Part shown: positions 10,201-20,935 of the stretch, one piece after another
Layout: each line of letters opens with the position of its first letter
Numbering within the stretch: position 1 is the stretch's first letter
From: Juglans regia
Lineage: Eukaryota > Streptophyta > Magnoliopsida > Fagales > Juglandaceae
NCBI RefSeq assembly: GCF_001411555.2
Contig: NC_049901.1
Coordinates: 35,598,838 to 35,662,837 of the forward strand
Direction: 5' to 3'
DNA: 64,000 nucleotides
Position numbers and translations under genes: made by a program
The notes under the pieces: generated by a model
What the model saw: the letters and a program-made list of their open reading frames with translations, nothing else
What the model was told of the DNA's origin: nothing
Databases searched by the model: none

Positions 10201-12409
10201 CTTCTCTCCATGTGTGTGTGTGTGTTAGTGAAAGGCAAAACTATGCAAAGTATATTTAGTTCTTCAACCTCTAAGAGGTTTTACTTTTGAGTATATTCAT
10301 GTGAAGGAAAAGATAATTCGTGGTAAAGAGAGAAAATTAATGTGTGACCTATGGAACCGGGTGAGTATGTCTAGGGATCAACTGGTAGCGAGAAAAAGGA
10401 TCACTTATTTCTTGAACTGTTCTTTAGAAAAATTGATCTGATTGATGATCCATAAAATTAATTATGGTTCATATAGGTTATTGAAATTATATATCATTTT
10501 CAGCCAGTCTGTAATCTGTATGCATGGCAATTGGTCCTATTGCAGACATGGTGGTTGGGTACTTGGATTTGTCCTAGTGGTGGTACTGGCCTCAATTCTA
10601 ATGCGATGCTGTAATGCACAAACAAAGTACCCTGATTGTGTGGAAGACTATCAAATGCAAGCATGTATAAGTTGTCATATTGCTAAAATGCACAGCCAAA
10701 AATATGGAAGGCAGAGTGCAATCAATTGCACCCTAAGAATGGCTATTCCTCGTGGTCAAAGCTAAATTTTACACCTGAATTATATTTCTGTAATCACTAA
10801 GTACAACTGAATTATCTTAAATTTGTTTCTGAGATGCTCATTGATTTGAGGCACTTGCTACCTACATTAGTGTAATTTCTATGTAAAGTGTATTGCTTGG
10901 AATTAAATGAATTTATTTGCTCATGACCAACAGGGTGCTATCAAGGGTGATAACCTTATAAATACAACCAAGTGTGATGTATGGACAGAGTACCATGAAA
11001 TGGGTATTGAGGGTGTCAAAGCTGTTGCTGATTACAAAGTTTACACAGCTGGATCAATTTTGAATCTGCTAAATTTTGTTGCCCCAAAGTTGATGGCGCG
11101 TGGTGATGCTCATTTTTCACACGGAATTGCAGAAAATTTGGATGACCCTAAATATGAACATTATAAATATTGGTCAAACCCCTTAGAGACAAAGTGAGAT
11201 TTTCAATGATTCTTTCTTGTTATAATAGTTCGTTTCTCATGTGTGACGAATTGAACTTCATGCAATTATTTCCCTGCTTCAAATATTGCTGATGATACCC
11301 TGTCCAAATCTTTTTTTCTGTAGTGTAACTGCCCAAGGTCAAAGCTTTTTAATTAGCCAACCATTCGTTTTTTTGTTTGGTGTGTATCAACGCATGTGTC
11401 TGTTTATAAGAATATACAATCACGCATATGTGATCATGTTTGTATATAAGTAATTGTATAGAGCGTCATCTGTGTGGTATAGAAGCTTAGATATTAAAGT
11501 TCTACGATTTCAGTGGAAGCCATGGCGGTGGGTTGCTGTGCTAGTCTCTCCTGGGGTTTGGGTTCCATGGATGAGTCCTAAGGGGCTCTGCTGTTGGGTG
11601 GTACCCCCTTCATAAAAAAAAAAAAAAAAAAATTGATTTTAAAGTCCTATATTTTAAGTTGAAGATAATTCTTTTTCTTTGATAAGTAGTTATTGGGAAT
11701 AACAATAGGCTCACTAAAAACTTTTGTCAGCAATTGGAAACTCTCTTCTTAATCTTCAAACAATATTTTAGGCTGATGGTGTTAATTTTTTTCTTTGTTA
11801 TTTATCATAGATAATATATTATCATAAACATTCTCTAGCTCTAGTTTGGTGATTCATGAAAGAACATTATTTGATTGAATATTCTCTCCAGTCGTGCTAC
11901 TTAAACTTCTGTACTGGCTTTGCAGATTACCGAATGCTCCAGACATGGAAATTTACACTATGTATGGTGTTGGAATCCCCACAGAAAGAGCATACGTGTA
12001 CAAGTTAACTCCTGCTGCTGAGTGCTATATTCCCTTTCAGATAGATACTTCAGCCGAGGGTGGAAGTGAGGACTCTTGCCTAAAAGGTGGAGTTTTTTCT
12101 GTTGATGGGGATGAAACTGTTCCTGTGTTAAGTGCAGGTTTCATGTGTGCAAAAGGTTGGCGGGGAACAACCCGTTTCAATCCCTCAGGTATTCGTACTT
12201 ACGTAAGGGAGTATGATCATGCCCCTCCAGCTAATTTCCTAGAGGGTCGAGGCACTCAAAGTGGTGCTCATGTAGCTATAATGGGTAATTTTGCATTAAT
12301 TGAAGATATTATTAGAGTAGCAGCAGGGGCTACCGGAGAGGACTTAGGTGGGGATCGAGTTTACTCTGATATTTTCAAATGGTCCGAAAAGATCAACTTA
12401 CAACTCTAG
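1205..12409 (+). CDS. PDAT1: Phospholipid:diacylglycerol acyltransferase (PDAT1-like)
   Basis: Makes triacylglycerol by moving an acyl group from the sn-2 position of a phospholipid to diacylglycerol, without acyl-CoA, at the ER. Six exons: 1205-1635, 3058-3280, 3443-3726, 9811-10135, 10934-11193 and 11926-12409. All junctions are GT-AG with matching phase, giving 668 aa, close to the family's usual 670. Order: a basic N-terminus, one membrane segment (about 49-68, [20 protein letters not shown]), then the lumenal LCAT-type alpha/beta hydrolase fold. Catalytic triad by family comparison: Ser249 in PHSMG, Asp570 in VDGDETVP and His623 in SGAH. The lid-type motif DWCA follows the GGGGG run. Intron 3 is 6.1 kb because of an antisense Copia insertion, but the splice sites are intact, so the gene looks functional. 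Residue 625, just after the catalytic His, is Ala where I recall Asp in Arabidopsis. Confidence 0.96.
2804..2825. repeat. (GA)n microsatellite in PDAT1 intron 1
   Basis: About 11 uninterrupted GA dinucleotides. The rest of intron 1 (1636-3057) shows no coding or mobile-element signature. Confidence 0.8.
4107..4311 (-). repeat. 3' LTR of the Copia element
   Basis: 205 bp, TG...CA ends, exact same length as the LTR at 9041-9245. It is the 3' LTR because the element reads on the minus strand. Confidence 0.95.
4312..4322 (-). other. Polypurine tract
   Basis: The minus strand reads TTGATGGGGGA immediately inside the 3' LTR, the usual place and composition for the plus-strand primer of an LTR element. 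Confidence 0.75.
4319..5712 (-). pseudogene. Copia reverse transcriptase and RNase H, broken
   Basis: Minus strand. Two open blocks remain. Block 5712-5419 carries the Copia RT start, with [16 protein letters not shown] and DVKNAFLH motifs. Block 5194-4319 carries the RT tail ([15 protein letters not shown]) and the RNase H with the ADWDGCADT and STESEYR-type motifs, including the acidic residues. The intervening 5195-5418 still encodes the catalytic YVDD in another stretch of frame. Frame breaks between blocks make it non-functional. Confidence 0.9.
5732..7148 (-). pseudogene. Copia integrase, broken
   Basis: Minus strand. The block 7148-6720 has the GAG-pre-integrase zinc-binding region (WHKKLGHPN followed by CATCRLGK) and the first two core aspartates ([14 protein letters not shown]). 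After a disrupted patch, 6742-6233 continues with the [12 protein letters not shown] stretch, where Copia integrases normally carry their catalytic Glu. Here that position reads Lys. The 3' part (6081-5732) is a frame-shifted, Pro/Ser-rich linker to the RT. Inactive. Confidence 0.85.
7106..7459 (-). pseudogene. Copia protease region
   Basis: Minus-strand block with [10 protein letters not shown]. Copia proteases normally have D-S/T-G-A at this site, so the glycine of the active site is replaced by Asp. The following [13 protein letters not shown] matches the family's second conserved strand. Not expected to be active. Confidence 0.8.
7555..8465 (-). pseudogene. Copia gag with two CCHC zinc knuckles, split by a MITE
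   Basis: Minus strand. The block 8465-8127 is a UBN2-type gag body ([24 protein letters not shown]). The block 7776-7555 holds two zinc knuckles, [14 protein letters not shown] and [14 protein letters not shown], both with C-X2-C-X4-H-X4-C spacing. A Harbinger-type MITE (7780-7989) separates the two, and at least one stop lies between them. Confidence 0.85.
7780..7989. mobile_element. Harbinger-type MITE inside Copia gag
   Basis: 210 bp flanked by perfect TAA target duplications (7777-7779 and 7990-7992). The terminal inverted repeats share GTTTGGAT: left GGTTGTGTTTGGATG, right complement GAGTACGTTTGGATCC. The AT-rich core has no ORF. A 3-bp TWA duplication points to the PIF/Harbinger superfamily. 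Its position inside gag shows that it moved after the Copia element inserted. Confidence 0.85.
8650..8873. repeat. Diverged direct duplication in the Copia 5' leader
   Basis: A segment of about 80 bp beginning CACCTACAGAAATGGC (8651) recurs about 146 bp downstream (8797), with the shared stretches CCACACA, TCACCCTCAGA and GATGCC. It lies between the 5' LTR and gag, where Copia elements have an untranslated leader. Confidence 0.7.
9029..9040 (-). other. Primer-binding site
   Basis: The minus strand reads TGGTACCAAAGC immediately inside the 5' LTR. It matches the usual plant initiator-Met tRNA site TGGTATCAGAGC at 10 of 12 positions. Confidence 0.8.
9041..9245 (-). repeat. 5' LTR of the Copia element
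   Basis: 205 bp, TGTCAATTTGG at one end and CCGTAACA at the other. By eye it has about 9 substitutions and no gaps against the copy at 4107-4311. Confidence 0.95.
9316..9573. mobile_element. Probable MITE with long imperfect inverted repeats
   Basis: The left end ATTGCATTTTGCACCACC and the complement of the right end (ATTACATTTTGCACACTC) match over about 30 bp, then continue loosely with CACTTT. It is non-coding. It sits in PDAT1 intron 3, just downstream of the Copia element. No target duplication was found, so the superfamily is uncertain (Mutator-like is possible). Confidence 0.5.
10520..10765 (+). other. Small secreted-type cysteine-rich ORF in PDAT1 intron 4
   Basis: An 81-aa ORF from ATG 10520 to TAA. 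It has a strongly hydrophobic stretch (about residues 13-28, [16 protein letters not shown]) ending near CCNAQ, which resembles a signal peptide with a cleavage site. The remaining 48 or so residues carry Cys at 40, 49, 52 and 70 and end basic. A possible splice acceptor (TTGCAG) lies just upstream at about 10544. I do not recognise the family. It is outside every PDAT1 exon, and chance cannot be excluded. Confidence 0.35.
11511..11632 (+). mobile_element. Short retroposon with A-tail (SINE-like)
   Basis: About 105 bp ending in ATAAAA and a run of about 18 A. The flanks share an imperfect duplication: TATTAAAGTTCTACGATTT on the left (about 11492-11510) and TTTTAAAGTCCTATATTTT on the right (about 11637-11655). 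It sits in PDAT1 intron 5. No clear A or B box is visible, so it may be the 3' end of a longer element. Confidence 0.55.
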
Positions 12410-13177
12410 ATTCATATGGTGAGTATCTGAAGCTCATTGATACAAACAATTTCCTTCAGACCTTGAAGTAATAATATATTGTTGAAGCAACTTTAATTGA
12501 TACTGAATCCCGAGAGCACGACTAAAAACCAGAAATCGTGCTTGACTAACAACCAGGGGACAATCCTCATGGTATTCTCGATTCTACCATCTCCTAGAAT
12601 TTTTATTTTTATTTTTCCATTACAGTGTGTTTTCATAACTTTCTTTCCTTTAAGCTATTCTTTTTTTTATTAAACTTTCTTCCCACCCTTCCTTATTTCA
12701 GCATACTTGCTTCTATACTGTGCTTGAAGGCACCTGATGAACTCTTTCCTGGCAACGATGGTGGTAGTAGTTTTATACTCGAAGTGTAGCCTAAGGAATG
12801 TGGTGCTGGTTGCTGAAGCAAATGCATCCAGATTTATATTGTATTTTTAGTCTTCATTCTTTCAGGAAGTGCTGAATCTTGTTTATGAACCGATACTGCA
12901 TTACACCGGGCTCCCTAGGTAGGACTTCTGGACTTTATAGGTGCCTGAAAAATTTTGAATATTCATTTAATTTATTTGATTATTGTCAATAAACTTTGTA
13001 ATCAATTAGTCTATGTTCATTGTAAATACTCTATCTCTCTCTCTCTCTCTCTCTCTGCGTGCTTGAGGTGCTTTGATGATAGCTTTTTCCTCGAATGATG
13101 AACTTCACAAAGCCTAAAATTTGTTAACGATAGATAGTAGCTGTCCGACAAGGCTGATGAACCATATGATTGTTGAA
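12410..13177 (+). other. PDAT1 3' UTR and downstream flank
   Basis: A canonical donor-like GTGAGT lies about 10 bases after the stop, so the 3' UTR may itself be spliced. AATAAA at 12988-12993 is a plausible poly(A) signal. A (CT)n microsatellite lies at about 13031-13056. No ORF of note. Confidence 0.5.
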
Positions 13178-13353
13178 AGTTATGTTTGGATCACAAATTC
13201 ATCGTTACAATTTTTTTTAAATTTTAACATAAAATATAATAAATAATTCAATATTTTTAAATCTTAATATAATAATAATATTAAAAAATAATATTTTATT
13301 AATATTTTATCATTTTAACTTGACTCAATTCAATTCAACATTCAAACGTAGCC
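13178..13353. mobile_element. MITE of the GTTTGGAT family
   Basis: The left end GTTATGTTTGGATC and the right end ATTCAAACGTAGCC are inverse to each other. The core has the family's TTAATATAATAATAATATTAAAAAATAATATTTTA sequence. Non-coding. Confidence 0.6.
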
Positions 13354-15412
13354 TATATTAAAGAAATAGAGGATTTTTTGGCTGGTGTTTGCTTGACCCA
13401 ACTATTATAATACGAATAATTTTTTGTAGCAGCCTTTGTTCCGTTACATCCGGCGCACACCTGACGTGGGCATTAAACGCATTGTTTCATTGAGTGAGTT
13501 GAGAGTGAGTGTAGACGGATCCGAGAGGAGATTTTGAAAGTTTCCTTCTCTTGACTTTCCCCCCCACAACAACCCCGCGTTGGCCCCCACCCACCAACCC
13601 CACCACCCACGTCGGCATCCGCTCAACCACCACCCGCGTCGACATCCTCTCCCCCACCCTCGCGTCAACGATTGCGCCGCCCAAACAATGCCCTAGTTGC
13701 CCCCCTCTGCCCAGCACCCCGTCTACCGATGCGACTCCGTGGGTTGGCGTGGACCTTCACTCTGCCCAGCACCCCCGTAGATTACCGTCTACCCATCCTC
13801 TAATTTAGCTGAAGGGATCGACGGCCACGTTCTCGCCCATACAGCTCTGCATCCTTCTGTAAGTGTTATTTTGACTCACTCACAAATTTGAACAATAGTC
13901 TTAGTTATCAGGGTTCACAATTTTGGTAAGTTATATATAGCTTATTTCCGAGAGGGAGAAGTTTAATTTGCCCCGAATTGATAATAATATAGGGTTTTTG
14001 AATTTGGTGATGGTATAGTGTTAGTGGAGAGGTGGGATGCAGATATGCTGGAGGGTTGAATAATAAATCTTACTGGTTGAATTTCGGAGTAGATGTCATT
14101 AGTGACAGAAAAGCACTTGATTCACCGTGGGAGATCAAGTTCAATCACAGACAAAATTTTCATATGAGAATCTTGAGTTATATGCTATAAAACTTCTATG
14201 AAGAGCATTACCTATTTTTAATCTATCGATTATAAAACTAAATATACATGAGTTGAGAATATCTATTATTCTCTGTTTCAAGAGAGTTGGCATTTCTGAG
14301 ATCATTGTATCATTTGTTGAAGATAATAGGGGGTGTTGTTTGTCTTTCATGGAATCTTGGACCTCTATTATGGTATGCCTATGTTTTAATTTTTTGAGGG
14401 TTATTAGTCTGCTCATTCTTGTGGACAAAAACAGAAAAAAAATTAGCTCAATCCCATTGATTAATTCTTTGTAGTACTTGATTTGGTTTTAAAAGTAAAA
14501 CAAATGTATATTTGGCTAATATGTAAACTCAACTGGGAGTTCGCACTGTGTGCAGGGAGATGTAAGGTGAGAATTTTTCATATGGGCGGATATACTTCAA
14601 TTGCTAGAGGAGAACTTTTTCTTATGAGAGAATAAAGCTTGGATGAGGTGGGATGATGTATTACAGTGCGAGGATGACGTTCGGAAAAGGGAAGATAAAG
14701 TGTGAGAGAAAGCGAAGAATCTAAAAAAAGAAAAACGAAAATTATTATGTTTGTACTAGGTTGTGACCTTTGCAATAGTGTTTGTATGGTTCGGATGAAT
14801 TCCATGTAAAAAAACACGTATGGGTTAGATGAGTTTTGAATGTAAACAGGTTGTGCACAGGTTGTATTTTAAAATGTTCCAACCTATGTAAATTGTATTT
14901 TGAGTTAGCAACCTGTGTAATGGGAAGAGCTTGTGCACTTCAATTAACCTTCCCAAAACTTAGCCACGTCTTGTGTAGTTATGTAGTTTTGATAACACGT
15001 CCAGCTGTTTTGTCAATCATCAAGCAATTCAATTTGCAATTTCGAATGTCCTTACTAACAATAGTTATATCATCAGCCCAAACTAACACTGTAATTATAC
15101 TTGATGCTCAATTTATTTTCACTTCTATTAATTACTTTCTGTTTTCCAAGGATGAGAAATGAATCAGAACATATAAGCAATGTTCTAGAGGACTACTCTT
15201 GGCTTTGCATACTGTAAAATCCTGCAGTATCTACACCCGCAGCAGCAAGGATCAAAATGAAAAATGCGGCCTTGCATCTGTTCAGAAAAACAGAACACGA
15301 ATCATTAAGATGCATCCTTACTAATAAGCAAAATCAAAAAAGAAAACCGAGGCAATAAAACTATAGAAAATAGGTTCTGGGATGAGACCACTAAATCAAT
15401 TATCATTACCTA
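13354..15412. other. Intergenic, with a GC-rich island
   Basis: The stretch 13440-13860 is strikingly C-rich, with CCACCACCC(A/G)CGTCG(G/A)CATCC occurring twice in tandem and CTCTGCCCAGCACCCC twice. It could be the leader of a lost gene or a transposon end. The + strand ORF in it (13551-13808) is low-complexity Pro/Thr and looks like composition rather than a gene. The rest is AT-rich, and I recognise nothing in it. Confidence 0.4.
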
Positions 15413-15822
15413 GTGATAGAACAAATCAAACTGATTCAGTAGATTCTCCACTCATTTCTCTTTTTACCAGCTTCTTCAGGATCTCAATAATCTGCACAAA
15501 TAAAGGATTAATCTGGATAATTATACTAGAACTTCTGAATCCCAGTACGTACAAGAACTTCAGAAACTATTCTAGTTGCTATAAAATATAATTATTTATT
15601 AATATAAGAAACTTTTAAACTAATGGTTTGCAAGCTGCTACAGGATTTCTTGTATATGCTTGCAATTGCCAAAAACATAAAGGTAATGTAATCATAGGAA
15701 GAGAACCATCTTACTCCAGGATAAGATGGTGCAAAATTGGTGAATAATGATCAACTCCAATGTATATTTTTTCCAGAAGGCTTGAAAGAGCATCAACTTC
15801 ATCACCCAAAAGATCAACCTGA
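15413..15822 (-). pseudogene. Two C-terminal exons of an unidentified coiled-coil protein
   Basis: Minus strand. After TTTCAG, an exon-like block (about 15820-15715) encodes [20 protein letters not shown] followed by [12 protein letters not shown] small indel just after this shifts the frame before a TATCCTGGA|GTAAG donor. A second block after GTGCAG (about 15485-15420) encodes IIEILKKLVKREMSGESTES and then a stop. The pair reads like the end of a plant coiled-coil protein (from memory, 'kinectin-related', unsure). No upstream exons were found within the window, so this is a relic. Confidence 0.5.
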
Positions 15823-16017
15823 AATTTGGAAAAAAAAAAATTCCAATCAAATTTATATATACAAGAAAAAATTCCAGCCTCTCTCCCTCTCTCTCTCTTC
15901 AAGGCAGCTAGTCGGCCTCTCTCTTCTCAAAATCACAAGGCGAAACCAGCCTCTCTCTCCTCAAATGGCCTAGCTCCAAAGTTTAAGTCTGATCTTGGAA
16001 GGCATTTTCTTTCCTTT

Positions 16018-16173
16018 CTCAGTAATAAATGAAAGTAGAATGTACAAATTGAAGGCTTAGCGGCCTCGTTTGTATTCACAGTCATCTCAATTCTTCTCAA
16101 TAATGAATGAAAGTAGAATGTACAAATTGAAGGCTTAGCGGCCTCGTTTGTATTCGCAGCCATCTCAATTCAT
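16018..16173. repeat. 78-bp tandem duplication
   Basis: Two adjacent copies of a 78-bp unit containing GAAAGTAGAATGTACAAATT (16031 and 16109) and GGCCTCGTTTGTATTC differ at only a few positions. The second copy runs straight into the MITE at about 16140. Confidence 0.8.
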
Positions 16174-16301
16174 CTCAATTCATCTCACTACTATTTAGTA
16201 ATTATAACTCACAAATCTCACTATTATTCACAACTCATCTCATTATTATTTACAATTAATCTCAATTCATCTCAACTCATCCTCGAATCCAAACAACATC
16301 T
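16138..16301. mobile_element. MITE of the GTTTGGAT family
   Basis: It starts GCGGCCTCGTTTGTATTCG, has a core of repeated CATCTCAATTCATCTC and CTCACTACTATT blocks, and ends CTCGAATCCAAACAACATC, the inverse of the start. Non-coding; boundaries approximate. Confidence 0.6.
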
Positions 16302-19300
16302 TTGATAATGTTATTGTATTGTTCAAAACAGAAAAAGGTAGGTGTCCCAAAAGCCAGTACTTACTGTTACTTGAGTGCCTGCACCTTTCAGGTAAGTTAA
16401 AACAGTTTGGTTGAATTAGGAAGAAACTGAGATCTTTGTCCTAACCGAATGCAAAAGGATGGCAGTCAAACTCAGAACCCTCCCTTTCTCATCCCAACAC
16501 ACTTTTCTTCTCCATCTCTTCAAAAGTCTTCCTCCCACCAAACGACATACAGATATTGACAAACCACCTTTTGGTCTTGCATTTTTTTTTCAATTAATTA
16601 ATTTTAGTCCATTTACTTAACTACCCCCTCCTCTTCTCTTACAGAACTGCCAGCTAAAACCATTTATCTCCAGATATTTTATTCATTGAATCTGCTTGGA
16701 TCTTAGAACTTAGCAAAGTTCCATCTCATCTATGAATTATTATTATATATATATATTAAATATATTTTTTTATGTTTGGATTATTAAATTGCTTTCAATG
16801 TTTTCTTATATGAAAGTTTTATACTTTTTTTAAAAAATTTAATTTAAAATACTATTATCAATATGTTATCTCTCTATTGATGACATTATCATCTTAAGAT
16901 TCCATCCAGCTTCGCATTTGATGTCTTCTTAATATTTTATTCTAAAAATAAGACACCTAAGATTGGTTAAAACATCATTCTTAACCTAAATAAATAAAAA
17001 ATAAAAAAAGAAGAGAGAGATATATCATAAATATTATAAAAAATGGAAACCTATTTTTTTTTTTATGAAAAGTACTACAGGCATAAAGAGATTAAATAAA
17101 AGTAAACTCACAAATTAACGTAATTTCATATCATCCGTTATATCTACTTTATAATTAAAATAACTTTATAATCAGGCATAACGTATCAAATTATGATAAT
17201 TTGTAGGTTTACTTTTATGTAATCACTTTATGACGAAAGTGTATCTCTTTTTATATTATTGCAACAATGCCTTCAAGCATTACTCCTATAAGAAAGATGG
17301 AATCATATATGCATTCACATGTTTTTTCTTTAATGTTTTATTTATAATTTATAGTTCTTATATGAAATATTGCTTGAAAGTGGACATGCTAGATACAATC
17401 ATGGGTTGTACTAGCTTCATGTACTCTTTTTGAAAAATATTGGTATCCACCGTTAAAAATTTAATTTTTTACGTAGATTTCATATTTATTTATTTATTTT
17501 TCAAAACAAATGCGCATTACTTACATACTTTAATGATACTACTTGCTTACTCTATTATCATTTGTCTCATAAAAGGTTTACAACTTTGTTGGGCCAACAA
17601 AGTCTGTGTTTTCAAGCAACACTTTGAACATTTCATTTCTAATAAATAGAATTGCTCTTTTAATTTTGAAATAAAATTGGTAATATAGTGTTTTTTTAAC
17701 CATGCACCCTAATGCTATAATGGAGATTATCTACTACGAATTATGATTAAAATAAATCTTGATTACCGTCCTCTTCTTAAAAAAAAAAATTGATAGTTGT
17801 AAAAACAAAAGTTTTGGTGATAATAATCTTAAAGGAAAAAGCCCAAAATGTAAAAACCATAATTTAATTTAATTTTTCAACTAGGGCCTATGATAAATTT
17901 AACTATTTATATTTTTGTCTTTTTCTGTTTTTTTATGGATAATGAGTTGTGTATACTATATACAAGTACATCGCACTCCTTTTGAAAAAATATATATATA
18001 ATTTAATTTTTAAATTTTAATAATAGATCTAATTTCAAAAAAAAAAAAATGCAAAAGTTAGATATTTTAAAATTATATCTAATATTATATATATATATAT
18101 ATATATATTAAATTATCCATTAACTTCCCTCTGAGATTTTAATGATCAAACTTCCCAATTTATTGTGATTTTTCAATTTCCAGGTCTTTGGGGAAGCAAA
18201 AAAGGTCAAAGAGTGGGAGGGTCTTGAAAGAAATTAAGGCAAACACGTTTGGCCAAACTACAAGAAACCTCTCGAACAAATTCCATATCTACTAGGAGGA
18301 CAGTGACCACTCTTCCCCACGCGTCTTACACAATGGTGGCTTCTACTACCGACAAATATAAATTTATAAAAATCTTATTTATCATATCAAATCACGTTAA
18401 TTTATATATATTTTTTATAATTAAAATATTTTTCAAAAAAATCTTATAATATCACATTAAAGAGGGGCGCCCACTCTACAAAATAAGACCTAAGTTTAAG
18501 ATTTAAAATAAGGTCTTTTATTTTTTATATAAGAAAAATCTTAAGAAGTTTTATACTATATATTTTTATCTAATTAATATGTGATTTGTTATTTTTATCT
18601 TTTTATTTTAATGTTTAAATATGTATATATTTAAATAAAATGACAAAATGATAAATTACATATTGATTATATAAAAGTGTGTGATATAAAAATTTTATCT
18701 AGCATTTCTCTATTTAAAGTAACGAGATTACATATTCTGCCTATATTTTTAAATTACAAAAACTGTTTGAAACTTAAACTAAGAAATTGTAAAAAAAACC
18801 CTCAGGTTGCATATTTGCATGAATAATTTTGTTATTCATCATCTTTATATTATATATTTATTAAGAGAAAAAATAATATGTGATGTAAAATGACGAGTTG
18901 AAATTTTTATGATAATATATTAAAAAAATTATATTTTTTATTTTCATACTACACATTATATATATTTTTTATTTTTTTTATTTGTAAATATGTGATGTAT
19001 AGATAATGAGTAAAAAAATTTAATTAGTTTAGAAAAAATAAAATTAAAAATAATTAAAAAAAATGTGATGTATAATATATAAAGATGATGAATAGGGAAG
19101 TTGAGATATAAAAAGCCACGTGTTAATGTTTTATTAGTGCGTTTGGTTAAGGGATAAAAGCAAGCGAGTGGGAGTGTAGTATACAGTAAAGGGCGGCTGA
19201 GACAGGAGAGCAGAGACAAAAGGTTTGGACGTTTGCGTGAGGTGGTGAAGATCGCAACTCAAAAAGCAAAAACAAAAAACAAAAAAATGACAAAAGAAAG

Positions 19301-19430
19301 GTTGAGAAAGCGTTGAGGGGTAATGGTGGTCCTGGCAAAATTGGTGGGTACCGATGGTGGGGATGTGTGTTTCTTTTGTATATTGCGGATTTAAAGTCTC
19401 TCTGCTCAGTGGTGTGGCTCCAGTTCAAGT
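16302..19430. other. AT-rich intergenic DNA and NF-YA upstream region
   Basis: No gene is recognisable. Microsatellites of (AT)n occur near 16743-16760 and 18083-18106. ORFs here are AT-driven and lack family motifs. The last few hundred bases (about 19130-19430) are less AT-rich and are the likely NF-YA promoter; no clear TATA box was seen. Confidence 0.4.
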
Positions 19431-19628
19431 AAAATAAAAGCTCAAGATCAAGGAAGAGTGAGACTTGTACGGACGTAGAGAACAAACAAGGAAAGAGTTT
19501 TCAGTTTTGGATAGGGAGAGAGAGAGATTGTCTATATGGATTCCAAGACTCAAGAGGGGAAACATGTCCAAGTTCATACCAGCAGCACTATTCCTCGCTT
19601 CTTCTTCATGTCTTAGTGGATCCCAAAG
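19431..19628 (+). other. NF-YA 5' leader exon (proposed)
   Basis: Exon end proposed at CCCAAAG|GTCCCT (donor at 19629). The matching acceptor TTCTTGTAG|AG lies at 22845/22846, next to the coding start, giving a leader intron of 3.2 kb. The transcription start is unknown, so the left border is nominal. NF-YA genes commonly have a spliced leader, which supports the model. A CT-rich tract immediately follows the donor. Confidence 0.5.
19536..19616 (+). promoter_or_regulatory. uORF 1 in the NF-YA leader
   Basis: A 26-codon upstream ORF (ATG 19536, TAG 19614-19616) lies entirely inside the proposed leader exon and out of frame with the uORF starting at 19564. Leader uORFs normally lower translation of the main ORF. 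That is inferred here, not shown. Confidence 0.45.
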
Positions 19629-20935
19629 GTCCCTCTCTCTCCTCTCTCTCTCTCTCTCTCTCCTTATTGAGTCTACACCATCAACCTTTCTGGGTGTTTC
19701 ATTTGTTCCTTGCTTTTTGATTCATTCCTCTCTCTTTCTCTCCCCCTCCCCCCCACTCTGCATGTACTTTCCTTCTCGAGGGGGTTTGTTTATTGGCCTG
19801 AATCTTAGTGGGTTTCTTATATTTGCTATTTGTTGGATGCATGTGTGGAGTTTGAGATCATAGTGATGGGAAAGTAAAATTATAGGTAAAGTTGTTGCTA
19901 TTGTTGTTTTCTGACCTTTTTGTTCCTGTCGGTATTTTCCTTTCTTGGTTTATGGTTCGGGGTGTTTCGTACGTATATGCATTTACATTTTCTGAAATAT
20001 TGACTCCATTTGGTTTGCTCCTTTTCTCCTGATCTAAACTGGTCTAGACTTATGTTTTCTTTTTTGGTTTCACATTTATGGTAATGGGTATCCCTTTTGA
20101 TGCCTGATAAATGAAGTCTGGCAACCCATGGGGAGTCGTTTTTCTTTCTTTCTTTCTTTCTTTTTTTGTTTTGGGTAGATTGGGTTTGCTGGTCACAGAT
20201 TTTCTGAGTGAGTTATTGACCAAAGTGTCTCATGCATTGCTCTGATTCATTTGCCTGATTGGACTTGCTCTGGTGTTTTCCTGTGTCTGATTGTTATATT
20301 TCTGTCACCCTCTTCAGCGATCTATTCCCATGAGGTTTTCCGTTTTGATTTTGTTGCATTCTTGCATGTAAACATGTTTCAATATTTGACTAACTAGATC
20401 AAGTATTTCATTTATGTTTTAGTTTTTCCCTTGAAACCCCAACAGGCAAAGTAACTTTTTCATTATCATCTCTCTATGGAATCTCATGTATTTCGATAGA
20501 AAATATAGAATTTTGTAGGGGTAACCAAATGGTTTGTTGTAACTATAGTTCATGCACGTGTAGAACATGTAATTACAAGAACGTGTTGTTTGAGCATTCT
20601 TTTTAATATTTATTTGATGGGTTGCTTGTTGATCCTGATCCTTCATTGAAAGGAAATGTTAGGTAATTAAAGTGGCTCGGTTTTTTCTAATTGCATAAGC
20701 TATTAGGAGTACAAGTTGAAGTATTTAAAAAAAAAAAAAAATCTGGGTTTAATGGCAATATGGTCTTAGTCCTCTTGCTATAATAGTGAAATGAGAATGC
20801 TGAGGTCTTGGTGTTCTCTTTTCTGTTGAGACTTTGGTCTGTAAGAAACATGTGCTTGATGGCTCTTTAGTGGAACTGTTTGTTTTAGGCCTAGGGTCAG
20901 CACAACATATGCAAGGAAATCCTTATCAATTAAAA

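Noticed and set aside
13551..13808. A Pro/Thr-rich ORF in the GC-rich island
   Set aside because: Both strands are open because of base composition and tandem CCACC repeats; no family motif.
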